A DNA stretch of 64,000 nt from Streptomyces griseofuscus (GTDB lineage: Bacteria > Actinomycetota > Actinomycetes > Streptomycetales > Streptomycetaceae): NCBI RefSeq assembly GCF_014673495.1, contig NZ_CP051006.1:1-64000 (forward strand). The letters are read 5' to 3'. Both the position numbers and the translations under genes were made by a program. The notes under the pieces are model-generated. The model made no database searches and was not told where the DNA came from. It saw nothing but the letters and a program-made list of their open reading frames with translations. Of this stretch, positions 1-7,887 are shown piece after piece. Numbering within the stretch: position 1 is the stretch's first letter; each line of letters opens with the position of its first letter.

Positions 1-2
1 AG

Positions 3-2426
3 GTGATCATGGCCACCGGGTCCGGCAAGACTCGGGTCGCGGCCCGCGGCGCGGAGAAGCTCCGTGCGGGCCGCGTGCTGGTGCTCGTCCCCTCGCTGGA
101 CCTGCTCACCCAGACCGAGGCCGCGTGGCGCGAGGCCGGCCGCACCGGCCCGATGATCGGGGTCTCGTCCCTGCGGGGCGAGGACGTGGCCTTCCCCAAC
201 ACCACGGACGTGGAGGAACTGGTCGACTGGGTGCGGCCGTTCGACAAGGTCACCGTGTTCGCCACGTATGCCTCCCTCGGGCTCGGCACGCTGGAGCGGG
301 CGCACAAGGGCGGCCTTCCGGGCTGGGACCTGATCGTGGTCGATGAGGCGCACCGGACGTCGGGTCGGCTGGGCAAGCCCTGGGCGGTCGTCCACGACAA
401 CACCCGCATCCCGTCCCTGCGCCGCCTGTACATGACCGCCACGCCCCGCCTGTGGCAGCTGGACGAGGATGCCGAGGGCGCGCCGGGCGAGCTGGTGGCG
501 AGCATGGAGGACGACCCGGACGGCCCGTTCGGTGCGCGCTGCTTCACGCTGACCCTCTCGGAGGCGATCGACCGGGGGATTTGTGCCCCCTACCAGGTGG
601 TGTGTGTGGACATCACCGACACCCAGCTCCAGGCCGCGCAGCTCCTGGGCGTGGAGGGCCGCTCGGACGAGGTCCGCGGGGCCCGGCTCGCAGCCCTCCA
701 GACCGCGCTGCTCAAGGCGTCCTCGGAGGAGAACTTCCGGCGCACGCTCGTCTTCCACCATGTCGTCAAGGAGGCCGAGGCGTTCGCGGCCGGCCTTCCC
801 GACGTCGCCAAGCGGCTGCACGCCGCCGACCCCGAGCTGTACCCGCGCACGATCTGGGCCAACTGGCTGTGCGGCGAGCACAAGCCGGGTCACCGGCGCC
901 GGGTACTGGGCGAGTTCACGTCCGGGATCGCCACGGACGGCACGGTCGTGGAGAAAGGCTTCCTCGGCTCGGTGAAGGTCCTCGGGGAGGGCGTGGACAC
1001 CCGGGAATGTGACTCCGTCTACTGGGCCGACGTCCGCGGCTCCATGCCCGACCTCGTCCAAGCCGTCGGCCGCGCGCTACGCATGCACCCAGGCGAGGGC
1101 AAGGTCGCCTCCCTCGTGGTACCGGTCCTGCTCGACCCCGGCGAGACCGCCGACAACATGCTGACCTCCAGGGCGTTCGGCGGACTGGCGAAGCTGCTGG
1201 AGGCGCTCAGGGCGCACGACGCCCGAGTGGTGGAACAGCTCGCCGAGCAGCAAGCGCAGAGCCGTGTCAGGGGCGTTCAGAGTCGCAGCGGGGGCGAGGA
1301 GAGCCGGGGCGAGGGGAACGGGTCCGGCGGCCCGTCGGCGCCGGCGCGGAAGCTGCTGAAGTTCTCCGTGCCGCGTGATCCGGCGCAGCTGGCCGCGTTC
1401 ATCAACCTGCGGGTCCTCAACCCCGAGCACGAGCACTGGCGGCGTGGCATCGAGGCCGCCGTCATCTACAACCGGCTGCACGGCGACCTGAAGGTGCCCT
1501 TCACCTACCGGGTGCCCAGCGGCGAGGACCAGGTGGTGGAGGCCGAGGGGTGGCCGGCCTCGCTCGTGGGCTTCCCGCTCGGGCAGTGGATCGCCGACAA
1601 CCGGCGCTTCTACGCCCGCGGCGACATGAACGAGGACCGCGTCGAGCAGCTGGAGAAGCTGGGCATGGTGTGGTCGCACTTCGACGTCGCGTGGGAGGAA
1701 GGTCTCGCAGCGGCCCGCGGCTGGGCAGCCGAGGCGGGCCACCTCCTGGCCCCGCTCGACGCCACCTACCAGGGCTACCGGGTCGGGATCTGGCTGAAGA
1801 ACGCGCGGGCCGCCGCCCGCAAGGCGCAGGAGAACGAGCAGCGGCGTGCCGAGGGCCTTCCCGTGAAGTCGTCGGCCGGGACGCTGTCGCAGACGCGGCG
1901 CGAGCAGCTGGAGGAGATCGATCCGTCGTGGTGCCCGAGCTGGCCGGTGACGTGGCAGCGGTGCTTCCACCTGGTCCGGATGCACCTGGATGCGGGCGAG
2001 GCGCTGCCCACCGAGGCGGGCGACGTCGTGCGCCAGGGCGCGGACCTCGGGCGGTGGGTGCAGTCAGTGCGGCTCGGCTGGGACCAGCTCACGACCGTGC
2101 AGCAGTGGATGTGCGAGCAGGTCCTCGGGATCACACCCGCCAGCGAGGACGAGAAGCCGAAGCCGCGCCGTACACAGGCCGACAAATGGGCCCTCAACTA
2201 CCAGGCCGCCAAACAGTACTACCAGCGCGAAGGACACCTACGGGTACCGAGGAAGCACATCGAACGGATCACCACCGGCGGCAACGGGAGCGGCGGCAGC
2301 GGCGACGACCAAGAGGTTCGGGAGCTTCGGCTCGGTGCATGGATCGGAAACCAGCGCTCCCGGGCGGCGACGCTGACACCGGAGCGAATCGAGCAACTCT
2401 CCGTCATCGGCATGCGATGGACGTGA
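3..2426 (+). CDS. DEAD/DEAH-box helicase with helicase-associated repeats (5' end cut by window)
   Basis: Superfamily 2 helicase. The reading frame is open at the window edge and begins at the P-loop itself (ATGSGKT, about residues 4-10), so the true N-terminus lies upstream. DEAH is at about 114-117, TAT (motif III) at about 144, and the second RecA-like lobe ends in the motif VI-like stretch QAVGRALR at about residues 350-357. After about residue 450 there are four helicase-associated repeats, recognised by their recurring LG-x-W-I/V-x-N/S-x-R cores (for example PLGQWIADNRR and LGAWIGNQRSR). Helicases of this build are frequent on actinobacterial linear plasmids and chromosome arms. A role in DNA metabolism or conjugation is likely, but the substrate is unknown. 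The stop codon overlaps the start of a tiny downstream ORF. Confidence 0.88.
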   Translation: MIMATGSGKTRVAARGAEKLRAGRVLVLVPSLDLLTQTEAAWREAGRTGPMIGVSSLRGEDVAFPNTTDVEELVDWVRPFDKVTVFATYASLGLGTLERAHKGGLPGWDLIVVDEAHRTSGRLGKPWAVVHDNTRIPSLRRLYMTATPRLWQLDEDAEGAPGELVASMEDDPDGPFGARCFTLTLSEAIDRGICAPYQVVCVDITDTQLQAAQLLGVEGRSDEVRGARLAALQTALLKASSEENFRRTLVFHHVVKEAEAFAAGLPDVAKRLHAADPELYPRTIWANWLCGEHKPGHRRRVLGEFTSGIATDGTVVEKGFLGSVKVLGEGVDTRECDSVYWADVRGSMPDLVQAVGRALRMHPGEGKVASLVVPVLLDPGETADNMLTSRAFGGLAKLLEALRAHDARVVEQLAEQQAQSRVRGVQSRSGGEESRGEGNGSGGPSAPARKLLKFSVPRDPAQLAAFINLRVLNPEHEHWRRGIEAAVIYNRLHGDLKVPFTYRVPSGEDQVVEAEGWPASLVGFPLGQWIADNRRFYARGDMNEDRVEQLEKLGMVWSHFDVAWEEGLAAARGWAAEAGHLLAPLDATYQGYRVGIWLKNARAAARKAQENEQRRAEGLPVKSSAGTLSQTRREQLEEIDPSWCPSWPVTWQRCFHLVRMHLDAGEALPTEAGDVVRQGADLGRWVQSVRLGWDQLTTVQQWMCEQVLGITPASEDEKPKPRRTQADKWALNYQAAKQYYQREGHLRVPRKHIERITTGGNGSGGSGDDQEVRELRLGAWIGNQRSRAATLTPERIEQLSVIGMRWT

Positions 2427-2560
2427 GGGCCATCGTCATCACCGCAGCCACCGCGCTCACGACCGGCTACCTGCTCGGGCGGCTTCGCCCGTGACAGCGG
2501 CTGGGCGACTGGGCAGCCGATCAAGTCCGCTTCACGCTCGCCCATGCCGAGGCGGAACGT
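2417..2560 (+). pseudogene. Small membrane-anchored protein broken by a nonsense codon
   Basis: An ATG at 2417, inside the last codons of the helicase gene, opens a 25-residue peptide with one hydrophobic segment ending in YLLGRLRP, then TGA at 2492-2494. Reading straight through the stop gives QRLGDWAADQVRF. Small Streptomyces proteins of this type usually read LRPW-x-RLG-x-WA-x-x-Q-x-RF, so the TGA most likely replaces a tryptophan TGG. The family comparison is from memory. Alternatively the 25-residue peptide is itself the product. Confidence 0.45.
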
Positions 2561-2636
2561 CCCTCACGGGTTGATGTCCGACCAGAACAACGCGGCATGG
2601 GCAGACCCCCGCTCTCGCCCCGAGCATCGCCAGTGT

Positions 2637-2700
2637 GGGATCTCAGATCCCGTGGCCGAATCTCAGGGGAAATGGCCAGCCCGTGGCCGAACGGCCACGG
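2637..2700. repeat. Cluster of palindromes, left inverted repeat
   Basis: Two perfect palindromes lie close together: GGGATCT-C-AGATCCC (2637-2651) and GTGGCCG-AA-CGGCCAC (within CCGTGGCCGAACGGCCACGG, 2681-2700). The 36 bp at 2663-2698 recur in inverted orientation at 3355-3390 with about three mismatches, so the dead regulator between them is flanked by an inverted pair. They could be operators of that regulator or the ends of a small mobile unit. Confidence 0.6.
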
Positions 2701-2840
2701 TCGTGAGACTGCCTGGTCAGCCTGTTCACTCTCGGGAGTGAGGGTAGATGTGGCCGAGGCGTCCTATGGACAGTCTGTTGGCAGGAGGGTCGGTCGCCAT
2801 CCGGCCCGCGCTGGGGGACGCGGCCAACCTTGACCTGCCG

Positions 2841-3344
2841 GTGCAGAGCCTGAACGTGCCCGCCCTGGTCTTCAACAAATACAGCGACGTGCTCGCCGCC
2901 GACCAGTTGGCCCGAGCTCTGGCACCGGACCTGAAACCCGGGACGAACCGCCTTCGAGTGCTCTTCTCCGAACAGGCAGCCCATGACTACAGGCAGCCCA
3001 TGACTACGGAGACGACTGGGAAGAGTACACAGCCACCGCTGTGGCCTACCTGCGCGCGCAAATGGGAACCGAAACGACGACGCACGCCTGCATTCCCTTG
3101 TCAGCGAGCTCTCCGTCGAAAACGAGCGCTTCAGGCAACTATGGGCGCGCCACGAAGTACGCACCGCGCACGACGTCACTTTTCGCATACGGCACCCTCA
3201 AGTCGGCCCATTGGAACTGCTGGTCCAGAAATTCCACGTACCGGGCCCCTACAGCTGGAAGCCTTGCTGCTCCACACCGCACCGGGCAGCCCATCGGCAC
3301 ACGCTCTTGCTCTTTTGGCAACCCTCAACGACTCGGAATGCTGA
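2841..3344 (+). pseudogene. MmyB-like (XRE family) regulator, frameshifted remnant
   Basis: Three frames must be joined to read the ligand-binding half of an MmyB-type regulator: NVPALVFNKYSDVLAA, then DDWEEYTATAVAYLRAQMG, then LVSELSVENERFRQLWARHEV, ending in a frame with LLHTAPGSPSAHALALLATL. The first break is an exact 17-bp tandem duplication (2974-2990 and 2991-3007); removing one copy restores the frame. A second break lies near 3075 and a third near 3240. The N-terminal helix-turn-helix domain is missing, so no functional protein is expected. Family assignment rests on motifs typical of this domain. Confidence 0.8.
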
Positions 3345-3354
3345 ACTCGATCAG

Positions 3355-3390
3355 GTGGCCGTTCGGCCACGGGCCGGCCTTCTCCCCTGA
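3355..3390. repeat. Right inverted copy of the 36-bp repeat
   Basis: GTGGCCG-TT-CGGCCAC (3355-3370) plus the adjoining bases are the reverse complement of 2663-2698 with about three mismatches. It lies just after the dead MmyB-like gene. Confidence 0.6.
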
Positions 3391-3497
3391 ACTTTGACCG
3401 CGGGATCTTTGCCGGCCCGCGCGCTGGACAGGTGCTCCAGCCCACTTCGCCCGGCGCCCGGCACCTGTGCCGGGTGCCACCTCTGCGCGCCGATGGG

Positions 3498-4439
3498 TCA
3501 GCTGAAGGTGCGCCGGTAGGTTTGCGGGCTGACGCCGGTGGTGCGCTTGAAGCGGTCACGGAAGGTGGTGGACGAGCCGAAACCGACCTGCTGGCCAATG
3601 CGCTCGACGGAGTGATCGGTGATCTCCAGCAGGTGCTGGGCCTGGCGGATGCGAGCCCGGTGGAGCCACTGCAGCGGGGTGGTGCCGGTCTGATTGCGAA
3701 AGCGTCGGATCAAGGTGCGCGTGCTGGTTCCGCCCTGCGCGGCCATATCGGCCAGGGTGAGGTCGCGGGCGAGGTTTTCCCGGAGCCAGGCCAGCAGCGT
3801 CTCCAACTCGGTCCCCTGCTGCGGGGCCGGCGCGTGGTCGTGGACGATGAACTGAGCCTGTCCGCCCTCGCGTTCGAGTGGCATCACGGACAGACGGGCG
3901 GCATCGGCGGCCACGGCTGAGCCGTAGTCACGACGGATCATGTGCAGGCACAGGTCCATGCCGGCGGCGGCGCCTGCCGAGGTGAGGAACTGGCCGTTGT
4001 CGACATAGAGCACATCCGCGTCGACGGTGACGTTCGGGTACAGGGCGGCCAGCAGGTCCGCCGTACGCCAGTGGGTGGTGACGCGCAGCCCGTCGAGAAG
4101 ACCGGTGGCCGCGAGGGGGAACGTGCCCACGCACAGTGAGGCGATCCGCGTCCCGGACGCGGCGGCCGACCGCAGGGCATCGCATACGGCGGGAGGGAGC
4201 GGGGCCGTGGGGTCGGCGATGCCCGGCACGACGATCGTGTCCGCATCCTTCAGACCCTCCAGCTTCCACGGCGCGCGCAGGGTGAAGACGCCGGCGTCGA
4301 TCTCGTCGCGTTCTGCGCAGACCCGCAGTTGATAGCCGGGCCGCCCGTCGGGCAGGCGGGTCCGGGCAAAGACCTCAATCGGCGTGGACAGGTCGAACGG
4401 GATCACCTGGTCCAGCGCGAGAACGGCGACGGTGTGCAT
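3498..4439 (-). CDS. GlxA family transcriptional regulator (DJ-1/PfpI domain + AraC HTH)
   Basis: A 313-residue regulator. Residues 1-170 form a DJ-1/PfpI-type sensor domain; its nucleophile-elbow region is SLCVGTFPLAATGLL, so a cysteine is retained, and it is followed by the conserved TTHWR and LYVDNGQFLTSAGAAAGMDLCLHMI blocks. Residues about 205-313 are a C-terminal AraC double helix-turn-helix (TSTRTLIRRFRNQTGTTPLQWL, written here as family-typical, then GFGSSTTFRDRFKR). It is divergent from the DJ-1 gene at 4637, a common arrangement in which the regulator controls its neighbour. The ATG at 4439 gives the usual family length. Confidence 0.9.
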   Translation of the reverse strand: MHTVAVLALDQVIPFDLSTPIEVFARTRLPDGRPGYQLRVCAERDEIDAGVFTLRAPWKLEGLKDADTIVVPGIADPTAPLPPAVCDALRSAAASGTRIASLCVGTFPLAATGLLDGLRVTTHWRTADLLAALYPNVTVDADVLYVDNGQFLTSAGAAAGMDLCLHMIRRDYGSAVAADAARLSVMPLEREGGQAQFIVHDHAPAPQQGTELETLLAWLRENLARDLTLADMAAQGGTSTRTLIRRFRNQTGTTPLQWLHRARIRQAQHLLEITDHSVERIGQQVGFGSSTTFRDRFKRTTGVSPQTYRRTFS

Positions 4440-4636
4440 GGCGAGAACCTACCTGTCCACAACATGACAGAACCTGGGACAAAGCACTGATACGCCCAGG
4501 TGACAGCAGCTTTGATGCCCGCGAAAGCGTATGGCAATTTCCCGTTGGAATATGTCACTCCTGCCACTGGGCGATCGAGTCGGCAGACGGTTGACTTTCA
4601 TCACGACTCAGCGAACCCGATCCCGGAGAACCGCCC

Positions 4637-5326
4637 ATGCACGTCCAGATCGTCCTGTTCGACGGCTTCGATCCGCTTGATGTCATCGCCCCCTACGAGG
4701 TGCTGTACGCCGGTGGCACGGCCACGGAGGGCGCGGTGAGCGTGGAACTGGCATGCGCGCAGGGGCCCCGCGACGTGATCAGCGGCACCGGGGGGCTGGT
4801 ACTGCGCGCCACCGCCGCCCTCGATCCGAAGCGGGCGGACATGATCCTGGTGCCCGGCGCCTCCGGCCGCGTCGGTGAGCCCGGTGAGGTCCCGCAGGAA
4901 GAGGCGGGGGCCGGCGAGTGGAAGCAGGACGAGTTCATCCCGGTACTGCTCGGCCGCACACTGACCACCGAGCTGCCCACGCTCCTGAAGCAGGCGATGG
5001 ACGATCCGGACGTGACGGTCGCCGCCGTCTGCGGCGGCTCACTCGTCCTGGCCATGGCGGGCTTGCTGGAAGACCGGCACGCCACCATGCATCACATGGG
5101 CCTGGACCTGCTGGACGCCGCCGGAGCGGACGCGGTGAGCGCCCGTGTCGTCGACGACGGCGACCTGATCACCGGCGCCGGCGTCACCTCCGGACTCGAC
5201 CTCGGCCTGTACCTACTGGAACGCGCGGCCGGGCCGCGCATCGCACACGCCGTCGAGGAACTCTTCGCCTACGAGCGACGCGGCACCGTCTGGCGCGCCG
5301 AAGGCCCCACTCCCGCCAGCCTCTGA
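4637..5326 (+). CDS. DJ-1/PfpI family protein
   Basis: A 229-residue single-domain DJ-1/PfpI protein. It starts with a Rossmann-like strand (VQIVLFDGFDPLDVIAPYEV). The elbow is VAAVCGGSLVLAMAGLL around residue 138, with the family cysteine present, and a late block DGDLITGAGVTSGLDLGLYLLE follows. Members include isonitrile hydratases, chaperones and uncharacterised amidases, so the reaction is not assigned. It is the first gene of a tight group with the small protein at 5397 and two membrane proteins, and lies divergent from the GlxA regulator. The GlxA-like overall shape without an HTH suggests the regulator and enzyme share a ligand. Confidence 0.85.
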   Translation: MHVQIVLFDGFDPLDVIAPYEVLYAGGTATEGAVSVELACAQGPRDVISGTGGLVLRATAALDPKRADMILVPGASGRVGEPGEVPQEEAGAGEWKQDEFIPVLLGRTLTTELPTLLKQAMDDPDVTVAAVCGGSLVLAMAGLLEDRHATMHHMGLDLLDAAGADAVSARVVDDGDLITGAGVTSGLDLGLYLLERAAGPRIAHAVEELFAYERRGTVWRAEGPTPASL

Positions 5327-5396
5327 CCCCCGGCCCGCACCCACCGCCGCGGGCCCGTCTCTCACGCCTTGGCGCACCGCAAGAAGGAGCATCACC

Positions 5397-5717
5397 ATGC
5401 CTGTTGAAGGCAACTGGAACCTGTCCGTCTCCACCCCCATCGGCAAGATCAAAGCCGTGGTGGAACTGTGCAGGCAGGACGACGGCACCCTGACCGGCGT
5501 CGCTCACGGAACCGGCGAGGAGGTACCACTCAGCGACATCGCCCTCGACGGCGACCGGCTCACCTGGAGGCAGACCGTCACCAAGCCCATGCGACTCAAC
5601 CTGGCCTTCGACGTGGTCGTGGACGGCGACACGCTCACGGGCACCTCCAAGGCAGGACGCCTCCCGTCCTCGAAGGTCACCGGCGAGCGCCTGACGGCCG
5701 TGGAGCGCCCGGCGTGA
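5397..5717 (+). CDS. Small conserved protein, beta-rich, unknown function
   Basis: A 106-residue protein with a good ribosome site (AAGGAG, 6 bases before ATG). The sequence alternates short strands and Gly/Asp turns (WNLSVSTPIGKIK, VPLSDIALDGDRLTWRQTV, DTLTGTSKAG) and resembles small beta-barrel or lipocalin-like proteins found next to oxidoreductases. No catalytic motif is visible. It ends on the GTGA overlap with the next gene, so translation is probably coupled. Confidence 0.75.
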   Translation: MPVEGNWNLSVSTPIGKIKAVVELCRQDDGTLTGVAHGTGEEVPLSDIALDGDRLTWRQTVTKPMRLNLAFDVVVDGDTLTGTSKAGRLPSSKVTGERLTAVERPA

Positions 5718-6175
5718 CCAAGATCCTGCTGTCCTTGCACGTCCTGGCCGCCATCCTGGCCGTCGGCCCCGTCACCGTCGCTGCGAGCATGTTCCCCGCG
5801 ACACTGCGCCGCACCACCGGCGACCGGGACGGCGCCCGCACGACCCTGCAGACGCTGCACCGCATCTGCAGGGTCTACGCCGGCATCGGCATCGCGGTCC
5901 CCGTCTTCGGCTTCGCCACGGCCAGCAGCCTCGGTGTCCTCGGCGACGCCTGGCTGATCACCTCGATCGTGCTGACCGCGGCAGCCGCCGGGATCCTGAT
6001 CCTGCTGATCCTGCCCGGTCAGGACCGCGCCCTGACCGGCACGGCGGCCCCGTCCGAAACGCCGGCGCCCGCAGCTGCGCACCGTCTCGCCATGGCAACC
6101 GGCGTCTTCAACCTGCTCTGGGCGACCGTCACCGTCTTGATGATCATCCGCCCCGGCTCGACCACAGGAGCGTGA
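5714..6175 (+). CDS. DUF2269-like integral membrane protein
   Basis: A 153-residue protein starting at the GTG that overlaps the previous stop (GTGA). Four hydrophobic segments are apparent (about residues 3-24, 52-72, 78-98 and 128-147), with a histidine in the first helix (LSLHVLAAIL) as in DUF2269 membrane proteins. Its function is not established in the family. It overlaps the following gene by a few bases, completing a four-gene operon from 4637. Confidence 0.75.
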   Translation: MTKILLSLHVLAAILAVGPVTVAASMFPATLRRTTGDRDGARTTLQTLHRICRVYAGIGIAVPVFGFATASSLGVLGDAWLITSIVLTAAAAGILILLILPGQDRALTGTAAPSETPAPAAAHRLAMATGVFNLLWATVTVLMIIRPGSTTGA

Positions 6176-6177
6176 TC

Positions 6178-6525
6178 ATGCGTCCGCGTTCACCGCGCCA
6201 CCTGCGCATCGCAGCTCACGCCGAGCTGATCTCCCTGATCGTGATGCTGGCCAACGTGTTCACCGTCCACCTCAAGCCCGTCTCGTCCGTGATGGGACCC
6301 ACACACGGCTGCGCGTACTTGTTCGTAGTCGTCGCGACATGGCGCCTCAAGCCAGGTCCGGCCGTCAACACCGCGGCCCTCATCCCCGGAGTCGGCGGAC
6401 TGCTCGCGCTGCGGCTGCAACCACGGCGCCGCGACCCCTGCCCGAGCCGAAGAGACCGCACCGTCCTGACCCTGCGCCCCGGGTGGCCAGCGCCGCATCG
6501 GCACGACAACCTCGCCGGGCCGTGA
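6178..6525 (+). CDS. DUF3817-like small membrane protein
   Basis: About 115 residues. ATG 6178 is preceded by ACAGGAG at a good distance; a GTG at 6172 overlapping the previous stop is the alternative. It has an N-terminal helix AELISLIVMLANVFTVHL, a HG-CAYLFVVVATW segment matching the conserved HG and helix of DUF3817, then a third helix. The last 35 residues are basic and unlike the family, which may reflect a shifted C-terminus. Role unknown; probably last in the operon. Confidence 0.6.
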   Translation: MRPRSPRHLRIAAHAELISLIVMLANVFTVHLKPVSSVMGPTHGCAYLFVVVATWRLKPGPAVNTAALIPGVGGLLALRLQPRRRDPCPSRRDRTVLTLRPGWPAPHRHDNLAGP

Positions 6526-6697
6526 TCGGAACGCCCGCCAGTCAGGGCGGCGGCACGGCCCGGAGCGCGGCCGGATCCGGGGGTCTGGGCGCACCGCGCG
6601 GGCCCAGGCCGTCCGGACGCCGGCGACGAGGGCCTGGCACCCCGGAGTTTGCGTATCCCAGGTGCCTCAGTTTCTCACTGCGCGGGGGCAGCCTGGT

Positions 6698-7254
6698 CTA
6701 TTGCCGCCAAGCGGCAACGCTCTGTTCGAAGTCGTCCTTGTAGGAGCGGCGCAGGGTGAGGTCGGCTTCGGTCAGCTCCGGGTGCACCGGGGGAGCTTCT
6801 GGGGCGGCCCACAGTTGGATCAGGTGGTGCTCGCCGCGGTCGCCGACGCCCGGCTCGTGGTCATCGACGTGGCAGTACAGGCGCATCCGGATCCACGTCG
6901 GTACACGGTCGGGGAAGCGTGAGCGGGCCGTTTTCGGGTTCGGCTTCCTCGAGGTCGCCGCTGCCGAGCACGTAGACGACGGCGGTGTCCTCGACTGGCG
7001 TGGAGGCTGACTTCTTCCGCGGCGCTCCGTGCCGGGTCGGTTTCGGGTGGAGGCGGTCCGTCGTGGGTCTGGAGGGTGATGGTGAGGGTGCCCGTGTCGG
7101 TGTCGGTGTCGGTGATGTGTGCCATGTCTTTTGCGATGGGCCCGCGCCGCCAGCCGTATGGCCACTCGGGCGGCCATTCGTAGTCCTCGCCGACCGTGCG
7201 GAGGTAGCCGTACTCGCCGGTCTCCGGCGTCAGAGTGGTCTCCGTGGTGATCAA
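6698..7254 (-). pseudogene. Conserved Streptomyces hypothetical protein, two frameshifts
   Basis: On the minus strand one continuous protein can be rebuilt from three frames: it starts GEYGYLRTVGEDYEWPPEWP, shifts near 7002 into TPVEDTAVVYVLGSGDLEEAE, and shifts again near 6910 into VPTWIRMRLYCHVDDHEPG and DLTLRRSYKDDFEQSVA, ending at 6698. Each segment has natural composition and the junctions are single-base type. Function unknown. The gene looks recently dead because the text is otherwise intact. Confidence 0.7.
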
Positions 7255-7334
7255 GGTGGTGTCCTCAACGCAGAGGGCGCCCCGGTGCGCGCGGGGGTGC
7301 CCTGTGGGGCCGTTGCGTTCAGCCTGTCAGGGCG

Positions 7335-7880
7335 TCAGGCGATGACGTAGAACGGGTCCTTGTCCATGACGTGCGTCGGCCGGCGCCAGTTCGTGATGCG
7401 GGCGCCCTGGGTGTTGTTCTCGTTCGGGCTCACCCATGTCGACTCGCGCTGCGAGGCGGGCAGTTTGGTGCCGCCTTGGTAGGTCGAGGCGAACGGGTAC
7501 TCGTCGCAGTAGGTGCGGCCCGCCTTCCGCATGCCCGGCGGGGCCGTGCGGCTCCTGGGGCAGACCGCCTGGCGGTTCTTGGTCTTCTGCTTGCTGTGAT
7601 CATCCATGTCAGGGGCTTGCCGCCCTGGGGGTCGCCGTAGTGGCCGCCGTGGGCGCGGAGCTTGCGGATTCCGTCGTCGATCCACGGAATGCACACCATC
7701 GACACCGCGGTGGGTGCATCGGTCATGGCGCAGCCGGTGGTGCCGTAGTAGTTGTCGCACCGCCAAGTGGCCGACTTGCAGCCCGCCGAGCCGGGAACGT
7801 AGCCGGTGAACGTGGCCGTGCCGACCTTGATGACGCGGCTGACCCTGACGCGGACGGTAGCCCACTCGCACCCGCAGACC
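7335..7880 (-). pseudogene. NucA/NucB-type secreted deoxyribonuclease remnant
   Basis: The minus strand reads RVIKVGTATFTGYVPGSAG and CDNYYGTTGCAM, continues AHGGHYGDPQGGKPLTWM, then shifts frame at about 7605 and continues NRQAVCP, GRTYCDEYPFASTYQGG and HVMDKDPFYVI. CDEYPFAST is the hallmark of the NucA/NucB deoxyribonuclease domain found at the C-terminus of secreted actinobacterial proteins. The secretion signal and N-terminal half are gone; the FUSC-type gene begins where they should be. Confidence 0.75.
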
Positions 7881-7887
7881 CTGGGGC

